From Salipiger bermudensis (GTDB taxonomy: Bacteria > Pseudomonadota > Alphaproteobacteria > Rhodobacterales > Rhodobacteraceae), in the NCBI RefSeq assembly GCF_019801965.1, contig NZ_JAHVIA010000008.1:1-64000 (forward strand): a stretch of DNA of 64,000 nt, given 5' to 3'. Positions 61,474-64,000 of the stretch are shown here, piece after piece. A program made the position numbers and the translations under genes. The notes below the pieces were generated by a model. The model made no database searches, was not told where the DNA came from, and saw nothing but the letters and a program-made list of their open reading frames with translations. Each line of letters opens with the position of its first letter. Position 1 is the first letter of the stretch.

Positions 61474-61911
61474 TCAGAACCGGCACTGTTCCCTCACCGC
61501 GAGGCGGAAGGCGCCGGTGCCTCTGGCGTCGGTCCGGGCGATCTCGCGGTTGTCGATGTCGAAGCTGAGCGAGGCCGCCTGCTGCAGATGCTCGAGCACC
61601 AGGGAAGAGGTCATCAGCGTGACGCTCAGCGCGCGGTCGCGGGCCATCACGTCCATCGGCTGCCGGTCGTTGCGGCCATCGGGCAGGGTCATCCACAGCA
61701 TCGCCCCGCGCGCCGGCTGCGGCCAGGGATCGAAGGAGATCTGCAGCTGGTCGGGGCGCGCTCGGGTGCAGAAGAAGGTGATCTTCGTGGGGCCGACCTG
61801 CTGCGACATGGCGGCGCTGCCATTGCCCTGGCTGAGGGCCCAGTCGGCATGGGCGAGGGAGGCGGGCAGGATAAACAGCGCCAACGCGCCGGAGAGCAAA
61901 AGGGATCGCAT
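61474..61911 (-). CDS. Exported protein of unknown function
   Basis: A 145-residue protein with a clear signal peptide (residues 1-22, ending AHA). The mature part is beta-rich with two Cys residues (near 48 and 143) that could form a disulfide: ITFFCTRARPDQLQIS and REQCRF at the very end. Conserved-looking segments are MLWMTLPDGRNDRQPMD and MARDRALSVTLM. I do not recognise the family. The AGGTC before the ATG at 61911 is a weak ribosome binding site. Confidence 0.7.
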   Translation of the reverse strand: MRSLLLSGALALFILPASLAHADWALSQGNGSAAMSQQVGPTKITFFCTRARPDQLQISFDPWPQPARGAMLWMTLPDGRNDRQPMDVMARDRALSVTLMTSSLVLEHLQQAASLSFDIDNREIARTDARGTGAFRLAVREQCRF

Positions 61912-61970
61912 GAGAAAGACCTGAAATTGGGAAATGTCCGGTCAGCGTCTCACGGCGTCGCGCGCCCGGT

Positions 61971-62002
61971 CAAACGAAAGCCGGCCCCGCGCGGGGGCCG
62001 GC
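61971..62002 (-). terminator. Terminator after icd
   Basis: On the minus strand, GCCGGCCCC and GGGGCCGGC form a 9-bp stem around a short GC loop, followed by TTTCGTTTG. It lies 22 bases after the icd stop. Confidence 0.8.
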
Positions 62003-62024
62003 CATTCTTCGCTCAGGAGGGCGC

Positions 62025-63242
62025 TCAGAGCGCGCCGAGCGCCTTGTTGAGGTTCTCGTCGACCTTCTCGAGGAAGCCCATCGTGGTGAGCCATTTCTGG
62101 TCGGGCCCGACCAGCAGCGCCAGATCCTTGGTCATCCAGCCGGATTCCACCGTCTCGACCACCACCTTCTCGAGCGTGGTGGCAAAGGCCATCAGCGCGG
62201 TGTTGCCGTCGAGCTTGGCGCGGTGCTTGAGCCCGCCGGTCCAGGCGTAGATCGAGGCGATGGAGTTGGTCGAGGTGGCCTGCCCGGCCTGGTGCTGGCG
62301 GTAGTGGCGGGTCACCGTGCCATGCGCCGCCTCGGCCTCGACGATCTTGCCGTCCGGCGTCATCAGCTGCGAGGTCATCAGGCCGAGTGAGCCGAAGCCC
62401 TGCGCCACGGTGTCGGACTGCACGTCGCCATCGTAGTTCTTGCAGGCCCAGACGAAGCCGCCGTTCCACTTCATGCAACAGGCGACCATGTCATCGATGA
62501 GCCGGTGCTCGTACCAGATGCCCTTGGCCTTGAATTTCTCCTCGAACTCCTCCTCGAAGACCTTCTGGAACAGGTCCTTGAAGCGGCCGTCATAGGCCTT
62601 GAGGATGGTGTTCTTGGTCGAGAGATAGACCGGCCAGCCCAGCGACAGCCCGTAGTTGAACGAGGCGCGGGCGAAATCGATGATCGAGGCATCGAGGTTG
62701 TACATCGCCTGGTAGACGCCGGCGGAGGGGGCGTCGAAGACCTCCTTCTCGATCACCGTGCCATCCTCGCCGACGAATTTCATCGTCAGCTTGCCGGCGC
62801 CGGGGAAGTGGAAATCGGTGGCCTTGTACTGGTCGCCGAAGGCGTGGCGGCCGATGACGATGGGCCGGGTCCAGCCCGGGACTAGGCGCGGCACGTTGCG
62901 GCAGATGATCGGCTGGCGGAACACCACGCCGCCGAGGATGTTGCGGATCGTGCCGTTGGGCGATTTCCACATCTGCTTGAGGCCGAATTCCTCGACCCGC
63001 GCCTCGTCGGGCGTAATGGTGGCGCATTTCACCGCGCAGCCGATCTCCTTGGTCTTCTCGGCGGCATCGATGGTGATCTGGTCATTGGTCTCGTCCCGGC
63101 TCTCGATGCCGAGATCGTAATAGAGCAGGTCGAGATCCAGATAGGGCAGGATCAGCTTTGTCTTGATGAAGTCCCAGATGATGCGGGTCATCTCGTCGCC
63201 GTCCATCTCGACGATCGGGTTGTCTACCTTGATCTTCGACAT
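62025..63242 (-). CDS. icd: NADP-dependent isocitrate dehydrogenase
   Basis: A 405-residue TCA-cycle enzyme converting isocitrate to 2-oxoglutarate, the carbon skeleton for ammonium assimilation. It is of the eukaryote-like NADP homodimer type common in alphaproteobacteria: [20 protein letters not shown] at 8-27, substrate residues in [17 protein letters not shown] near 93-109, and the NADP-site block [14 protein letters not shown] near 304-317. Length and ends are normal. AAAGGGA precedes the ATG at 63242. A terminator follows. It is divergent from the membrane-protein genes at 63405. Confidence 0.97.
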   Translation of the reverse strand: MSKIKVDNPIVEMDGDEMTRIIWDFIKTKLILPYLDLDLLYYDLGIESRDETNDQITIDAAEKTKEIGCAVKCATITPDEARVEEFGLKQMWKSPNGTIRNILGGVVFRQPIICRNVPRLVPGWTRPIVIGRHAFGDQYKATDFHFPGAGKLTMKFVGEDGTVIEKEVFDAPSAGVYQAMYNLDASIIDFARASFNYGLSLGWPVYLSTKNTILKAYDGRFKDLFQKVFEEEFEEKFKAKGIWYEHRLIDDMVACCMKWNGGFVWACKNYDGDVQSDTVAQGFGSLGLMTSQLMTPDGKIVEAEAAHGTVTRHYRQHQAGQATSTNSIASIYAWTGGLKHRAKLDGNTALMAFATTLEKVVVETVESGWMTKDLALLVGPDQKWLTTMGFLEKVDENLNKALGAL

Positions 63243-63404
63243 GCAGGTCCCTTTCCGTTTTGCACGTGCAGCATGATGCGGCTGTAGCCCAGATTCGCAA
63301 CTTTGGGAAGCATGGTATGCATCGGTATACAAAATGTGACGATCACTGCAGGAAATTTGGGCGGCGATAAGGGATTGGAAAGGACCGGGCTGCTAGATGC
63401 GCGC

Positions 63405-63725
63405 ATGTTTGCTCCTCGCCTTCTTCTCGATGCCCTCCTGCTGGTCTGTCTGTTGCTCGCCGGCGTCGGCGCCACGCTGGCTGCCGCGCTCGGCTCCGCC
63501 CCGGGCGACGGCGCGCCGGTGCTGGTCATCGCGCCGCCCTGGTCCGAGGGGGCAGGCGCGATGATCGCGCAGGCCGGGGGCCGCGCGATCGGGCCGGACG
63601 CCGCGTCTTTCGGCGCACTGGCGGTGTTCGACGGCGCAGCGCCGGTGGCGCAGCTGCGCGCGTTCGGCGCCTGGGCGGTGCGCGACGCCCGCGCGATGGC
63701 CTCGCTCTGCGGGGGCCGCTCATGA
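63405..63725 (+). CDS. Small exported or membrane-anchored protein
   Basis: A 106-residue protein. The start at ATG 63405 (MFAPRLLLDALLLVCLLLAG) gives a clean hydrophobic signal or anchor segment; earlier in-frame starts lie in promoter-like DNA. The rest is a small alpha/beta segment (APVLVIAPPWSEGAGAMIAQ, GALAVFDGAAPVAQLRAFGA) that I do not recognise. Its stop overlaps the start of the next gene (ATGA), so the two are probably partners. Function unknown. Confidence 0.65.
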   Translation: MFAPRLLLDALLLVCLLLAGVGATLAAALGSAPGDGAPVLVIAPPWSEGAGAMIAQAGGRAIGPDAASFGALAVFDGAAPVAQLRAFGAWAVRDARAMASLCGGRS

Positions 63726-64000
63726 TGTCGAAGCTGCTCTCCTGGGTGCGCGGGCTCAGCGAGCCGTCGCTGGTTGTCCTGCTGGGGCTGATGCTGCTGC
63801 CCGTCTTCGTGGCAACGGATCTCTATCTCGGGCGCGCGATGATGCCCGGGACGCTGGGTGCCTCGGCGCTGATGGCGGTGGCGGTCCTGTCGCTGCGCAT
63901 GCGCTCGGGGCTGCGCGATTACGTCATCGCCACCGCGGTGCTGGCCGAGGTCATGGTGCTGACCGCGGATTACCAGATGCACCCGTGGCAGATCGACACC
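63722..64000 (+). CDS. Membrane protein, cut by window end; possible chemoreceptor
   Basis: The first 93 codons of an open frame that runs off the window. Three hydrophobic helices are visible (about 16-36, 44-58 and 65-85), ending in MHPWQIDT. That His-Pro-Trp-Gln-Ile-Asp motif after a membrane helix recalls the N-terminal membrane sensing region of some alphaproteobacterial methyl-accepting chemotaxis proteins and sensor enzymes; this is recalled similarity only. The start overlaps the preceding stop by four bases. The signalling domain that would decide the call lies outside the window. Confidence 0.6.
   Translation, partial: MMSKLLSWVRGLSEPSLVVLLGLMLLPVFVATDLYLGRAMMPGTLGASALMAVAVLSLRMRSGLRDYVIATAVLAEVMVLTADYQMHPWQIDT

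Noticed and set aside
63325-63345. GTATGC-ATCG-GTATAC dyad between icd and the small exported protein as an operator
   Set aside because: Only a partial inverted repeat; too weak without comparison to relatives.

Overview
The window is high-GC chromosomal DNA of an alphaproteobacterium, most likely a marine Rhodobacteraceae (Roseobacter-group) species. The reasons are the fused ispDF gene, the dusB-ntrB-ntrC-ntrY-ntrX order with an NtrC that lacks the sigma-54 contact loop, a short Hfq followed by hflX, an RNase E with an acidic insertion in its S1 domain, a Hint-domain protein, and protein sequences typical of that group. Species cannot be named from the sequence alone.

Layout: (1) 1-1781 is the edge of an integrated element: two small unknown genes and a tyrosine recombinase, lower in GC than the rest, abutting the 3' end of a CAU-anticodon tRNA gene (1782-1858). 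(2) 1933-10465 holds core genes: a site-2 protease, a YbaK deacylase, glnE, a CoxE-like VWA protein and an OmpA-family protein with five 32-residue acidic repeats. (3) 10763-14994 holds a YeeE/YedE sulfur-transport pair behind a site matching the SqrR/BigR-type consensus, a MerR regulator with a carboxymuconolactone decarboxylase-like enzyme, prfC and a small SAP/Rho-N-like protein. (4) 15248-23619 holds a Hint protein, an SDR with an altered active site, a DNA alkylation repair protein and an RND efflux pump with its adaptor. (5) 23899-27557 is yfgM-bamB-der, the same order as in E. coli. (6) 27767-29128 holds a diheme cytochrome c and a cytochrome c'. (7) 29612-32796 holds hpt, a COQ10/RatA-like START protein and the tightly overlapping ispDF-pgpA-cinA operon. 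(8) 32918-46086 is a long plus-strand run: dusB-ntrBC-ntrYX and a lipoprotein, a 120-bp tandem repeat array, trkA-trkH, hfq-hflX. (9) 46171-52148 holds a FUSC-like membrane protein, a kinase-fold protein coupled to a penicillin acylase homologue, a beta-hydroxyacid dehydrogenase and an OsmC protein. (10) 52283-60666 holds rne with a long leader, a CcdA protein, a coupled hydrolase/P450 pair, a class I aldolase and a small EF-hand protein. (11) 60724-64000 holds a YitT protein, a secreted unknown, icd and the start of a two-gene membrane-protein unit cut by the window end.

Most genes are housekeeping. Operons are marked by 1-4 bp stop/start overlaps (ispDF/pgpA/cinA, dusB/ntrB, ntrB/ntrC, ntrY/ntrX, hfq/hflX, adaptor/RND, acylase/kinase, hydrolase/P450).

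The least explained sequence is intergenic. A family of about 65-125 bp elements sits just after stop codons at five loci, once as a tandem array. Each has a GC-rich hairpin plus an A/T-containing arm, and three have two inverted arms. Other unexplained signals are 13-bp direct repeats in front of the aldolase gene, a 12-bp perfect palindrome inside the putative ntr promoter, and a well-formed promoter with a dyad upstream of the cytochrome c' gene. No CRISPR array, rRNA, insertion sequence or toxin-antitoxin pair was seen.
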